NCBI GenBank assembly: GCA_031282625.1
Contig: JAITDI010000002.1
Span: 1 to 46,165 of the forward strand
DNA length: 46,165 bases
DNA from: Candidatus Endomicrobiellum meruensis
Lineage (GTDB): Bacteria > Elusimicrobiota > Endomicrobiia > Endomicrobiales > Endomicrobiaceae
Direction of reading: 5' to 3'
The position numbers and the translations under genes are program-made. The stretch's first letter is position 1, and each line of letters begins with the position of its first letter. Positions 25,554 to 34,820 of this stretch are shown piece by piece. Below the pieces are notes generated by a model. That model saw only the letters and a program-made list of their open reading frames with translations. It did no database searches and had not been told where the DNA came from.

Positions 25554-25885
25554 AAGAGATTTTTACACAGAGGAACAGTATTATAAATGAAAAGTATCGA
25601 AGTGACCTGACAAGGAAGGTCAGAAAGATTTATTATATTTTCAAAGCAAACATTTATTGGGTCGTATTGGCGGATTAACCATTGTAAAGTGTTGGATTTA
25701 TAATAGTCACGAATCAGATGTGTGTTATATGTTCTGATATAAAATATTTTTTCTTCTCTATTTATGTAGTATCTTGATGATAATTTTAAACTGTAAAGAT
25801 ATAACTTACAACAAAAAAAAGTAGAAAAGGATTACTAAGAAATTTTTTTATGTCACAAAATTAATATTGCAGGATAGATAATAAA
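25554..25885. other. Intergenic stretch with possible coding remnants
   Basis: Frames just past the TPP enzyme stop read EHERDFYTEEQYYK and then, shifted, KYRSDLTRKVRKIYYIFKAN, which look protein-like but are broken by stops. A hairpin TGACCT/AGGTCA lies near 25600-25623. The rest is AT-rich, with no clear promoter. Confidence 0.35.
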
Positions 25886-26863
25886 ATGCTTAAAGACATA
25901 TTAGAAATATTTTTGCTTACTTATAATAGGAAGAAAAAATTACAAGAGACCTTTCATCAAATTTTTGAACATAGTTCCCCGATTAAAAATCTTGATATGA
26001 CAATCCTTAATAATAAATCTACTGATGGCACAACAGAATTGATTGAAATGTATAGAAAAGGATTCCCTAATATTAATCATGTTATTAATAAGAAGAATAT
26101 TGGAGGGAATGCCAATATAGTAAAAGCTTTTGAGATGGCTAGTAAAAAATATGTATGGTTTTTATGTGATGATGATTGCTATGATTGGAAATATTGGAAT
26201 GAAATTGAAGAGGGCTTGTTACAAGAATATGATGCAATTTTAACAGAAAGAAAAATTGACTTTAAGTCAGACGATTATCATATACTTATTAATACATTGG
26301 CATTCCTTCCTGCAGCTATTTATAAGACGGAACTTATTAACGATGATGTAGTGCAAAATGCATCTTTTAATATTTGTTATTCACTTCCTCACTTGGCTTT
26401 AGCTGCGTATTTTGTAAATGAAAAAAAGAAGGCGCTTATTCCAAAACATAAAATACTTACTCAGCGTGTTAATCATGAACATACAAAGGGTTTAAAGTTT
26501 ATTCATCCAAGATACAAAAGCGGGCACCTAGTCATTAATTACATCAATTCGTATCAAATGATAACAGATAAGAAAGAACGATATAAGTGTTGTAGTGTTT
26601 TGTTTATTGGCAAATCTTTTGCTTACTCAATGAAACATCTTATTACAGAATACAAAGAGTTAAATCGTTATAATATATGTGATATTTTAAATGGTATAAG
26701 TTTTATTCAAAAAGTAATTTTTTTACTAATTATTTGTAAAAATTTATTATTAAAACAAATTATTGATATTTACAAAACAGACAAAGAAGTTAGTATAAAG
26801 CTTTTTAATAAGTTTAAGACTCGTATTTTTAGTAATAAATTGTTTGGTCTAAAACCCAGATAA
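25886..26863 (+). CDS. Glycosyltransferase family 2
   Basis: A 325-residue GT-A transferase. The N terminus is LEIFLLTYNRKKKLQETF, the nucleotide-binding turn is ILNNKSTDGT, NKKNIGGNANIVKAFE follows, and FLCDDDCYDW is the metal-binding DXD. The C-terminal half carries Trp-poor, Tyr- and Lys-rich sequence without membrane spans. It is the last rightward gene of the island, separated from the TPP enzyme by 332 bases, and presumably adds one sugar of the O-unit. Confidence 0.88.
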   Translation: MLKDILEIFLLTYNRKKKLQETFHQIFEHSSPIKNLDMTILNNKSTDGTTELIEMYRKGFPNINHVINKKNIGGNANIVKAFEMASKKYVWFLCDDDCYDWKYWNEIEEGLLQEYDAILTERKIDFKSDDYHILINTLAFLPAAIYKTELINDDVVQNASFNICYSLPHLALAAYFVNEKKKALIPKHKILTQRVNHEHTKGLKFIHPRYKSGHLVINYINSYQMITDKKERYKCCSVLFIGKSFAYSMKHLITEYKELNRYNICDILNGISFIQKVIFLLIICKNLLLKQIIDIYKTDKEVSIKLFNKFKTRIFSNKLFGLKPR

Positions 26864-26989
26864 GGTAATAAAATAATACTTCCTTTTCTTTATTAAAACA
26901 CGGCAAAAACAATAAACATTTCGTATTTGTATAATACTGAGTTATTAATTCCTTGTAACACAAAAAAAGTCTTATGTCCGAAGAAGTTC

Positions 26990-27964
26990 CTAGCACAAAA
27001 GCTTTTTTTTATGTTTAAATAGAGTAACGGGAAAAGAAGATTCTATTTTATTAATTTCTACAAATTCTTTTAATAAGTTTGAATCTACATATTGTCTAAT
27101 GTACTTTGTATTTAATTCATTAATAACATATCGTTTTAACCTTTCTATAGCTTTTGCTCTATTTTGAATATAAAGACTAGGATAACGTAAGAAAGCTCTA
27201 ATATCTACTAAAATACTTTTCAATTCAAATTTTTCCAAATTACTACTAGTTGTATTATAAATCTTTACCGAGTCTTTAGAAAACAATTTGGAACTTCTAA
27301 CCATGTATTTTTTCTTTGTTTGAGATTTGGAGTTTAATCGTCTTCTAATAAAAACACTACTTCCATCAGCCACAATATGCTCTATACCATTGGCTAAAGT
27401 TTCAATGTAAAATCCCAATCTTCATGAAAACAAAATTCTTTTATTCTCGAGGATTGATACTTATAGTTCTCAAAAATAGTTTTAGTCGCCATGCAAACAA
27501 CATTCCAATAGTTATTAAAAAAATTTAGAAATATCAAAATTTTTATCCAAAGAAGAACACTGTTTATAAAAAATTTCTTTTTCACCAAAAACAAAACATT
27601 TGTCAACATGCACAACAGCTGGCTTATTAAAAGATTCTAAACTTTTATAAGCTAACCTTAACCAACTTTCCGACATTAAATCATCTGCGTCAAAAATCGC
27701 AATGTAGCGACCATTAGCTTTTGAAACACCAAAGTTCCTACTTAAACCTGAATCGCAAAAATCAACTTCGTAGATTCTACAAAAAAGTTCATTTTGATAA
27801 GAATATATATACCTTCTAGTTTCATTATCTGCCTTATCAAGAATTATTAGTAATTCTACTTTTAATGTTCTCTTTGCAAATTTTATAGCACGAAAAACAC
27901 TTACAAGCGTTTTTTGTACTAACTCTCCCTCTTTATGAGCCGTAACTATAACAGATATTTCCAA
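26990..27964 (-). pseudogene. Glycosyltransferase family 2 broken by two frameshifts
   Basis: Reading leftward, frame 1 (27964 to about 27520) is a GT2 N-terminal domain: MEISVIVTAHKEGELVQKTL, SGLSRNFGVSKANGRY, and IFDADDLMSESWL as the DXD. At a run of seven T (27517-27523 on this strand) the frame slips to FFNNYWNVVCMATKTIF and HEDWDF. At four T (27409-27412) it slips back to FYIETLANGIEHIVADGSS and continues to 26990. One T too many and one too few give a net repair to 324 residues. It lies 4 bases downstream of the GT8 gene, in one operon. Confidence 0.8.
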
Positions 27965-27968
27965 CTTT

Positions 27969-28907
27969 TTACCCTTTATATATCTTCCTTTTAAGTTTTA
28001 TAACACTCTTACCAAAAATCTGAATTACCTTATATTTCTTACTAATGTTACGTACACTAGCCAGCCATTTTATGAACAGCCTAAAATTAGCATACTTATT
28101 TTTCAATTTAAATTTATACTTTAAATTTTTCCATGGCGTAAAATCTAAATACTCAAAGTATAGACCTTCCATAGGTATAAATCGTAAAGGTCCCTTCCAT
28201 GGCTTATATGCAACATAGTGGATTATCTTAGCGTCACTAAGAGTCTTGTCAAAATTAGTATCTCTGTTCTCAATTTTTGGTATTTGTGTATTCCATACAC
28301 TACTAATTATTTTAATATCTTTTTCCAAAGATCCATTTAGAATATCTTGATCATGATATAAAATCATTTCTTTGTTATTCTTTGCCCAACTAAAAACCTT
28401 TGCAGTTATATTATCACGCCGCCATGCCAATGCATTGACAAGCAAAATTCCTGAATTAATATACTGCTTTAAGTTTAATCTTTTTTTTTGTTCTATGAAA
28501 TCAGTATCAGGTACCGCTCCTATATAATAATTTTTTAAATCTATTGCCATCATTTCACACAAACTTGTTCTTACGACTAAATCGCAATCTAAATAAATTA
28601 TTTTGTCTTCTCTATTACAAACATCAGGCAATATTAATCTATAATAAGAAGCGTCTGTTATATGGTCTTTCCCATATACTCTAATTTCGGAAAATATTGA
28701 ATTGTCAACTTTTACAAATTTTATTTCAAAATCAACAATTGATTTTAATGATACCAACTTCTCTTTATTTCTATCAGAAATACCTCCATCTAATACATAA
28801 AATACTAAATTATCCTTTTCTTTCTTATTTTTAAGTATTGATGTTATGGAAACTCCAAGATGAGGAACATATTTATTGTCGCATGAAAAACATACCGGTA
28901 TACGCAT
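27969..28907 (-). CDS. Glycosyltransferase family 8
   Basis: A 312-residue retaining transferase of the LgtC/glycogenin type. Motifs in order are IPVCFSCDNKYVPHLGVSI, YRLILPDV, IYLDCDLVV (DXD), YINSGILLVN, YHDQDILN, and HYVAYKPWKG (the HXXGXXKPW-like metal and phosphate site). Such enzymes add hexoses to LPS core or O-antigen from UDP-sugars. It is the first gene of a leftward pair with the broken GT2. Confidence 0.9.
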   Translation of the reverse strand: MRIPVCFSCDNKYVPHLGVSITSILKNKKEKDNLVFYVLDGGISDRNKEKLVSLKSIVDFEIKFVKVDNSIFSEIRVYGKDHITDASYYRLILPDVCNREDKIIYLDCDLVVRTSLCEMMAIDLKNYYIGAVPDTDFIEQKKRLNLKQYINSGILLVNALAWRRDNITAKVFSWAKNNKEMILYHDQDILNGSLEKDIKIISSVWNTQIPKIENRDTNFDKTLSDAKIIHYVAYKPWKGPLRFIPMEGLYFEYLDFTPWKNLKYKFKLKNKYANFRLFIKWLASVRNISKKYKVIQIFGKSVIKLKRKIYKG

Positions 28908-29275
28908 ACTTATTTACTACCTCTAATTAAGGGTAACTATTTTTTACACATGGGGAAACAGAATAACCATGCTTCGAACTTATTAGCTAAGGCATGTATT
29001 CTAGTACTTTTTAAACTGCAAAGTCTAGAAATAAAAAAATATTCCTACCTATCTCTTTACTTTAGTTAGCCTAAAACTTATTATATTGAGACTTCTGACA
29101 CCGTAATAGAATGGTGTAAAAAATTTTAATATTTTTAAATCTTTCAAAAAAAATATAGGATTCAGGGAAGTTATATATTTGATAGACACTCCAATCCCGC
29201 TAACGAAAGGCGTTATATCCATAGCTTTGACACATATATAATTGCGAGCTGCCAACATCTTCATTTTTTTAATTT
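28908..29275. other. Intergenic region between GT8 and DUF116
   Basis: It holds one weak leftward frame (29049-29264, 71 residues, MKMLAARNYICVKAMD...) with no ribosome site and no family I recognise; it is probably decayed or non-coding. The promoter of the DUF116 gene begins at 29276. Confidence 0.4.
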
Positions 29276-29305
29276 TTGATATTGCTATTAACTTTATGCT
29301 AAAAT
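29276..29305 (+). promoter_or_regulatory. Promoter of the DUF116 gene (leaderless?)
   Basis: TTGATA (29276-29281), an 18-base spacer, then TAAAAT (29300-29305). Only six bases separate the -10 from ATG 29312, so transcription would begin at or next to the start codon. Confidence 0.5.
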
Positions 29306-29311
29306 GCGGTT

Positions 29312-29788
29312 ATGAAAGTGTGCAAGCTCCCTGCAAAAAGCAAAGAACATGCCTATAAGTCCTTTACAGACAAGCAGAACAACCTTCAAGCTGAAAAGTT
29401 TGCATTGGTTCCGTTTAATAAACGCATAGTCTTTGCTCCTCATTGTATGAGAAATGTTGCCGTATGCGCTGCCGTTGACAAGGGCGGGTATTACATTTGT
29501 GCGGAATGCGGCGGGTGTAAAATAAATGCTATAATCAAGCTTGTAAAACAATTGAATTATAAAGCCTTGTATATTGCTAAAGGAGGAAGAACTATAGAAA
29601 AAATAGTAAAGGAAGAAAAGCCTGAGGCAGTTGTCGGAATTGCTTGCTTTTTTGAGGGAGACCAGGCTTTTAAGATGTTAAAAGATGCGCATATAGCTTT
29701 ACAATTTGTGCCTCTTACGAAAGACGGTTGTACAGCTACGGATACAGATTTAGCGGAAATAGAAAGAGTATTGAAGCAGACTAACTAA
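29312..29788 (+). CDS. DUF116 family protein
   Basis: A 158-residue protein with the DUF116 core: FAPHCMRN, CAECGGCKINAIIKL, YIAKGGRTIEKIVKEEKPEAVVGIACF, and LTKDGCTATDTDLAEIERVL. The conserved cysteines probably bind a metal or iron-sulfur cluster. Most relatives are longer, with N-terminal membrane segments; this one has only the soluble core. Function unknown. No ribosome site is visible before the ATG, consistent with leaderless translation. Confidence 0.85.
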   Translation: MKVCKLPAKSKEHAYKSFTDKQNNLQAEKFALVPFNKRIVFAPHCMRNVAVCAAVDKGGYYICAECGGCKINAIIKLVKQLNYKALYIAKGGRTIEKIVKEEKPEAVVGIACFFEGDQAFKMLKDAHIALQFVPLTKDGCTATDTDLAEIERVLKQTN

Positions 29789-29949
29789 ACTACCTGTGAA
29801 AGAATGCACCATACCATAACTGCATGACTCTCCCTTTTCGTCTTGTCTGTTTCATAAATAATTAAAAATTTTTAACAAAGATATAAAAATAACAAAAAAG
29901 TGAATTTTTAGATACTGAAAACACCGTAAATCAGCATAAATTAATTTAT

Positions 29950-29978
29950 TTGCTGTAATGTTAAAGTTTTCTTATTAT
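29950..29978 (+). promoter_or_regulatory. Promoter of the DEAD-box helicase gene
   Basis: TTGCTG (29950-29955), a 17-base spacer, then TATTAT (29973-29978). The leader would be about 95 bases and contains the hairpin GGAGC-TTT-GCTCC (30049-30061) immediately before the AAAGGA ribosome site. A long folded leader is typical of cold-controlled helicase genes. Confidence 0.5.
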
Positions 29979-30078
29979 GAATATATATACAATGATTTAT
30001 AGACACTTACTACTTTAAGACAAAAAATTTACTTTAGAATTAAACCATGGAGCTTTGCTCCGAAAGGAATTGTAGAAA

Positions 30079-31749
30079 ATGACAACATTAAAATTTACAG
30101 AATTAAATTTATCTAACGAGATAATTAAAGCCGTTTCAGATTTAGGTTTTGAAGAAGCTACCCCCATTCAGAGACTTGCCATTCCTAAAGTAATGGCAGG
30201 ACTAGACATAATAGGGCAGGCACAAACAGGCACTGGAAAAACAGCCGCTTTTGGTATTCCTGTGTTGGAAAAAATTGACATAAAAAATAAAAATGTCCAA
30301 GCAATAATACTATGCCCAACCAGAGAACTTGCAATACAAGTCTCAGAAGAATTGAAACTTTTTTCAAAATACAAAAAAAGCATTAACATAGTACCTGTTT
30401 ACGGTGGGCAGCCTATACAAAGACAAATGGCGGCTCTTTCTAAAGGATCACAAATTGTTATAGGAACGCCTGGAAGAGTTATAGACCATTTAGAACGTAA
30501 AACTCTAAAACTTGAGTCAGCGTTTATAGCTGTTTTGGACGAAGCAGATGAAATGCTTGATATGGGTTTTAGAGATGACATTGAATTGATATTAAAAAGG
30601 ATGCCTCAAGAAAGACAGACTGTCTTTTTCTCAGCTACTATGCCTAAAGAGTTTATATTTTTGACAAAAAAATATCAGAAAAATCCTGAGACAATAAAAG
30701 TTGTAAGCGAAAAATTAACTGTTCCTTTAATTGAACAATATTATTTTGATTTAAGAGAACATCAAAAGCTTGAGGCTCTTACAAGATGTCTGGACATGTA
30801 TAATCCAAAACTTTCTATTGTTTTCTGCAACACAAAAAGAAAAGTTGACGAAGTTACTTCTTCTTTGCAGGCAAGAGGATATTCCGCAGATGCACTTCAC
30901 GGAGACATGAACCAATCTCAAAGAGATAGAGTTATGTCTAAGTTTAGAAGCGGCTCTATAGAAATACTTACAGCTACAGATGTTGCCGCAAGAGGAATAG
31001 ATGTTGACGATGTAGATATGGTGTTTAACTTTGACATACCTAAAGACGATGAGGACTATGTCCACAGAATAGGAAGAACAGGGAGAGCCGGTAGAACAGG
31101 AAAAGCTTACAGCTTTGTTTCTGGGAAAGATATTTACAAATTGAGAGATATTCAAAAATATACAAAGGCAACTATTAAGAGGACAAAAATTCCTTCGCTT
31201 ACCGACGTTGAGAATACAAAAACAGCAATTATGCTTGATAAAGTAAAAGAAGTTTTGAAAGAAAAAGATTTAGAAAAATATTCACAAATGATAGAATCTT
31301 TAATCTCTGATGAGACAACTTCTTTAGATGTTGCAGCAGCACTTTTGAAAATGATGTTTGTTTCTGAAAAGAAGACTCAAGAACAACAAGCAGATATTTT
31401 TGCGAACGCTGTTGATCGTTACACAGATACAGGAGCAAGAGAACGTGGAATGGTAAGGCTCTTTATAAATATCGGGAAAAAAGACAATGTACGAACTGGA
31501 GATTTTGTCGGTGCTATAGCAGGCGAAACAGGGATTAGCGGAAATATGGTAGGCAACATTAAGATTTTGGAAGCTTTCTCTTTTGTTGAAGTGCCAAGCG
31601 AACATGCCGATGCGGTAATTAACGCTTTGCATTTAAGTAATATAAAAGGTAAAAGAGTTTCTGTAGAGCTTGCAAAAGCAAGAAACTCTTCTGATTTTGA
31701 AAATGATAGACGTTCTAGTTACAGAAAGCGCACAACATTTAGAAGATAA
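30079..31749 (+). CDS. deaD: DEAD-box RNA helicase, DeaD/CsdA type
   Basis: A 556-residue ATP-dependent RNA helicase acting in ribosome assembly and RNA decay, often at low temperature. The Q motif is FEEATPIQ; motif I AQTGTGKT (48-55); Ia PTRELA; motif II DEAD (154-157); motif III SAT (185-187); motif V TDVAARGID; motif VI HRIGRTGRAG. A C-terminal DbpA-type RNA-binding domain spans about 455-535 (GMVRLFINIGKKDNV, GNIKILEAFSFVEVP), followed by an Arg/Ser-rich tail. AAAGGA lies eight bases before the ATG. It is transcribed alone. Confidence 0.95.
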   Translation: MTTLKFTELNLSNEIIKAVSDLGFEEATPIQRLAIPKVMAGLDIIGQAQTGTGKTAAFGIPVLEKIDIKNKNVQAIILCPTRELAIQVSEELKLFSKYKKSINIVPVYGGQPIQRQMAALSKGSQIVIGTPGRVIDHLERKTLKLESAFIAVLDEADEMLDMGFRDDIELILKRMPQERQTVFFSATMPKEFIFLTKKYQKNPETIKVVSEKLTVPLIEQYYFDLREHQKLEALTRCLDMYNPKLSIVFCNTKRKVDEVTSSLQARGYSADALHGDMNQSQRDRVMSKFRSGSIEILTATDVAARGIDVDDVDMVFNFDIPKDDEDYVHRIGRTGRAGRTGKAYSFVSGKDIYKLRDIQKYTKATIKRTKIPSLTDVENTKTAIMLDKVKEVLKEKDLEKYSQMIESLISDETTSLDVAAALLKMMFVSEKKTQEQQADIFANAVDRYTDTGARERGMVRLFINIGKKDNVRTGDFVGAIAGETGISGNMVGNIKILEAFSFVEVPSEHADAVINALHLSNIKGKRVSVELAKARNSSDFENDRRSSYRKRTTFRR

Positions 31750-31761
31750 GTAATCACTTTT

Positions 31762-31786
31762 TCTTGCAACAACTTATGATGCAAGA
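31762..31786 (+). terminator. Hairpin after the helicase gene
   Basis: TCTTGCA (31762-31768) pairs with TGCAAGA (31780-31786) around 11 bases, 13 bases past the stop. No immediate U-run follows (first T-rich run about 14 bases on), so termination strength is doubtful. Confidence 0.3.
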
Positions 31787-31830
31787 CAGTTTGGGTAACT
31801 TTTTGTAATATAGCAAAATAGGATGCACCT

Positions 31831-32052
31831 ATGCCGATATTTGAATTTACTTGTGCCGAATGTGGAGAGAATTTTGAGACATTGATTCTTAGTGGCGAAG
31901 CAATTGAATACCCCAAATGTGGCAATAAAAATGTAATAAAACTGCTTTCAAACTTTGCGGTAATGTCGCCTCCGGCAAGATGTTCTTGTGATGACTTATG
32001 CCCAACAGCTACTAAACACAAGCATAAATGCCGCGGAGGCTGCTGCCACTAA
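31831..32052 (+). CDS. FmdB-like zinc-ribbon protein
   Basis: A 73-residue protein with the FmdB/CXXC_SSSS start, MPIFEFTCAECGENFETL. The first CxxC is C8-C11. The second pair, normally CPKCG, is YPKCG here: Tyr27 replaces the Cys (TAC for TGC, one base change), so the zinc site lacks a ligand. The tail is unusually rich in Cys and His (CSCDDLC, HKHKCRGGCCH) and may substitute. Role unknown; FmdB was named as a putative regulator. Confidence 0.8.
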   Translation: MPIFEFTCAECGENFETLILSGEAIEYPKCGNKNVIKLLSNFAVMSPPARCSCDDLCPTATKHKHKCRGGCCH

Positions 32053-32105
32053 GTTAAGATAGCTGTTTCTAATGTGGAAAAAACAACTTTAACGGAGGAG
32101 GAATT

Positions 32106-32456
32106 ATGCATAAATCTACCTTGCAGCTTTTGTCGGCTTTTTCTTTGGGTCTTATTTTTGGACTATTAATGAAGTTTTCAGTGACTCTTTTTCTAGCTTT
32201 AATAGCGACACTGCTTTCTGTGTTTATTTATACAATGCGCGATGCAAGCGGGCTTAAGCATAATCAAGATAAATATTTTATTGTTATGTCCACTTTACTA
32301 TATTTTGCAGCTTTGGCTATTTCATTATGTTCATCTATAGCGCTAGTTTTACTTGTAGTATATGAAATTTCTAAAGGAAAAAATCTTAAAACTTTATCCT
32401 TAAGATTACTTCCTCATATAATTATTACACTTGTTTCAATATTTTTGTTTATATGA
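32106..32456 (+). CDS. Small membrane protein, function unknown
   Basis: A 116-residue hydrophobic protein with four probable membrane segments: about residues 8-25, 26-43, 58-86 and 100-116. A very strong ribosome site (GGAGGAGG) fixes the start. Its stop overlaps the mnmE start (ATGA), so the two are co-translated. No family recognised. Confidence 0.7.
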   Translation: MHKSTLQLLSAFSLGLIFGLLMKFSVTLFLALIATLLSVFIYTMRDASGLKHNQDKYFIVMSTLLYFAALAISLCSSIALVLLVVYEISKGKNLKTLSLRLLPHIIITLVSIFLFI

Positions 32457-33829
32457 ATTATCTGAAAAATGATACTATTACAGCATTATCAACCGCAGCG
32501 GGCAAGTCTGCTATTGCGGTTATCCGTTTGTCTGGTGAAAATGCTTTTGAAATTATAAACAAGGTATTTCAAACTAAGTCCTTAATTGATAAACAGGTAA
32601 AATACGGCTATATTATTGATGGAACCGAAAAAATTGACGAAGTTGTTTGTACCTTTTTTAAAGCTCCTCGCACTTATACTGGCGAAGATTTGGTAGAAAT
32701 TTCTGTACATGGTAATCCTATAATAATAGACAAAGTTTTAAATCTTTTATATAAAGCTGACGCGCGCCCTGCAGAAGGAGGGGAATTTACTTACAGAGCC
32801 TTTTTAAACGGAAAAAAAGACCTTGCAGAAGCTGAAGCAGTCTGCAATTTGATAACAAGCAAGACTGCAGCTTCAGCCAAAGCCGCGTTAAATAATATTT
32901 CTGGAGTATTTTCTTCAAAAGTTAAAACCATCAAAGATAATATTACAAATTTGATAACTTTTATGGAAGTAAATTTAGATCACCCTGAAGAAGATATTAT
33001 GTTTCTGTCCCGAGAAGAAAAACTCGCAAAGTTTGATTCTCACATACAAGATATTAGAAATCTTTTAAGTTCTTATAAAACAAGTAAAATTTTACAAAAT
33101 GGAGTAACCGTTGCAATTATAGGGAAACCTAACGTAGGGAAATCTTCACTCTTGAACGCTATCCTCGGTAGGAACAGGGCAATTGTTACAGAGCTTGCAG
33201 GCACAACTACAGATACTATTGAAGAAATTATAGATTGTAAAGGGATACCTCTTACAATAATAGACACTGCAGGCATTAGAGACCATACAGACACCTCTAT
33301 AGAACTTATAGGGCAAGAACGTACTAAAGAAGCTATGCACAAAGCAGACATTTTGCTTTGGATTTTTGATTCTTCCTCCAAATTAGACAAAAATGACATA
33401 AAAATAGCTGGGTTCTTAAGGAAATCAGAAATACATATACCAATAATTGCTGTCTTAAATAAATCTGACTTGCCTGTTAATTTATCTTTAACAGAAGAGG
33501 CTAATTGGGATATTTTTTCAGATACCATCAAGGTTTCAGCAAAAACTGAAAATGGGATTTCTAATTTATTAGATAAAATTGCAGAAACAGCCGGAGCAAG
33601 TGAAACACAAAACGATTATTTAATGATAAATTCCCGCCACTATACACTATTAAAAAGCGCCTTAGACGCTTTGACAAAAACAAGAGAGGTTTTAAAAACT
33701 GGAAATGCTGACGAAATTGCTTGTTTTGAAGCGACAAATGCGCAAGACTCTCTCAATGAAATTTTGGGAGTAAATGTCAAACAAGATATTTTAGACGTAA
33801 TTTTTTCCACATTTTGTATAGGAAAATAA
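32453..33829 (+). CDS. mnmE: tRNA modification GTPase MnmE
   Basis: A 458-residue enzyme that, with MnmG, adds the cmnm5 group to U34 of tRNAs. The N-terminal folate-binding domain begins NDTITALSTAAGKSAIAVIR. The G domain has G1 GKPNVGKS (224-231), G2 TTTDT, G3 DTAG and G4 NKSD. The C terminus ends in the catalytic CIGK. The start overlaps the stop of the small membrane protein. It precedes rsmA and dnaA; mnmE genes often lie near the origin. Confidence 0.97.
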   Translation: MNYLKNDTITALSTAAGKSAIAVIRLSGENAFEIINKVFQTKSLIDKQVKYGYIIDGTEKIDEVVCTFFKAPRTYTGEDLVEISVHGNPIIIDKVLNLLYKADARPAEGGEFTYRAFLNGKKDLAEAEAVCNLITSKTAASAKAALNNISGVFSSKVKTIKDNITNLITFMEVNLDHPEEDIMFLSREEKLAKFDSHIQDIRNLLSSYKTSKILQNGVTVAIIGKPNVGKSSLLNAILGRNRAIVTELAGTTTDTIEEIIDCKGIPLTIIDTAGIRDHTDTSIELIGQERTKEAMHKADILLWIFDSSSKLDKNDIKIAGFLRKSEIHIPIIAVLNKSDLPVNLSLTEEANWDIFSDTIKVSAKTENGISNLLDKIAETAGASETQNDYLMINSRHYTLLKSALDALTKTREVLKTGNADEIACFEATNAQDSLNEILGVNVKQDILDVIFSTFCIGK

Positions 33830-33888
33830 AACTACAATTACATAATTAAATATTTTGGCAAAGTACAATTAGAAATTGATCTTGATAA

Positions 33889-34743
33889 ATGAGACGTAGA
33901 AGATCAATTTCACTAATAAAAGCATTATGTAATTATATATACACCTGGGATAAAAATTTGCGGCAAAAACATGGACAAAACTTTTTAATTGATAATAATA
34001 TATCAACTAAAATTGTAAAAGCAGCCGATTTGGATTTAATGGACAATGTTTTGGAAATTGGTCCCGGTAAGGGCATTTTAACAAAACTTATAGTCTCTAG
34101 TGTTAATTTTCTGACTGTTATTGAGATAGACAAAATATTATTTCAACAATTAGACAGTTATTTCTCTTTCAACAAAATTACAAATATTGAATTGATAAAT
34201 CAGGATTTCTTAAAATATGATATTCCTGACATTAAGCGTAAGTTTATCTCTAACCTTCCTTATAATGTCGGCACGGCTATTATTCAAAAGATTCTACCTT
34301 TGCAAAATTGGACTACAGCTGTATTTATGCTTCAAAAAGAAGTTATAGAACGTTTAGCTGCAAAACCCGGAGATAAAAATTATGGGTATATCTCAATATT
34401 TGCTTCATACTATGCTGATGTAGAAGTACTTTTTGACGTTTCGCCAAAATGTTTTAATCCTCCGCCAAAAGTGACGTCTTCTGTTATAAAGTTTAAAAAT
34501 AAAAAGGCTGAAGTGCCAGAACCTGTTCTTTTTGAGTTTGTAAAACATGCTTTTAGCATGCGAAGAAAGACAATTTTGAATTGTATTAGTTCTTTTTGCG
34601 ACATACCCAAGGACAAAGCTTCAAGTATTTTAGAGAATTGTGGATTAAATGCGCTCTTAAGACCAGATAAATTGTCTATTCTTGATCTCTTAAGATTGAC
34701 AAAGGAAATCAAAAATTATAGAATTTGTCGTGCAAGTTTTTGA
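33889..34743 (+). CDS. rsmA: 16S rRNA dimethyladenosine transferase RsmA (KsgA)
   Basis: A SAM-dependent enzyme that dimethylates the two adjacent adenines near the 3' end of 16S rRNA. Motifs are RQKHGQNFLID, VLEIGPGKGILTK (SAM loop), SNLPYNVGTAII (catalytic NLPY), MLQKEVIERL and PPPKVTSSVI. From ATG 33889 the protein has 284 residues, with about 20 more at the N terminus than usual. TTG 33958 would give the usual short N terminus, so the start is uncertain. Confidence 0.95.
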   Translation: MRRRRSISLIKALCNYIYTWDKNLRQKHGQNFLIDNNISTKIVKAADLDLMDNVLEIGPGKGILTKLIVSSVNFLTVIEIDKILFQQLDSYFSFNKITNIELINQDFLKYDIPDIKRKFISNLPYNVGTAIIQKILPLQNWTTAVFMLQKEVIERLAAKPGDKNYGYISIFASYYADVEVLFDVSPKCFNPPPKVTSSVIKFKNKKAEVPEPVLFEFVKHAFSMRRKTILNCISSFCDIPKDKASSILENCGLNALLRPDKLSILDLLRLTKEIKNYRICRASF

Positions 34744-34755
34744 TTTTTTTCATTT

Positions 34756-34775
34756 CAAAAAACACCGGTTTTTTG
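34756..34775 (+). terminator. Possible terminator after rsmA
   Basis: CAAAAAAC (34756-34763) pairs perfectly with GTTTTTTG (34768-34775) around loop ACCG. The T-run is part of the stem, so this is a weak form of intrinsic terminator. It lies 13 bases after the rsmA stop. Confidence 0.4.
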
Positions 34776-34788
34776 CTTGTTAATTACA

Positions 34789-34808
34789 TTGTCCACAATT
34801 GTGGATAA
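34789..34808. promoter_or_regulatory. Two inverted DnaA boxes before dnaA
   Basis: TTGTCCACA (34789-34797, one mismatch to TTATCCACA) and TGTGGATAA (34800-34808, a perfect box on the minus strand) form an inverted pair 12 bases before the dnaA ATG. A third perfect box, TGTGGATAA, lies inside dnaA at 34856-34864. DnaA probably represses its own gene here. Confidence 0.75.
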
Positions 34809-34820
34809 CTTGGGGATAAG

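Noticed and set aside
29049-29264. 71-residue leftward frame
   Set aside because: No ribosome site or recognisable motif; noted only in the intergenic entry.
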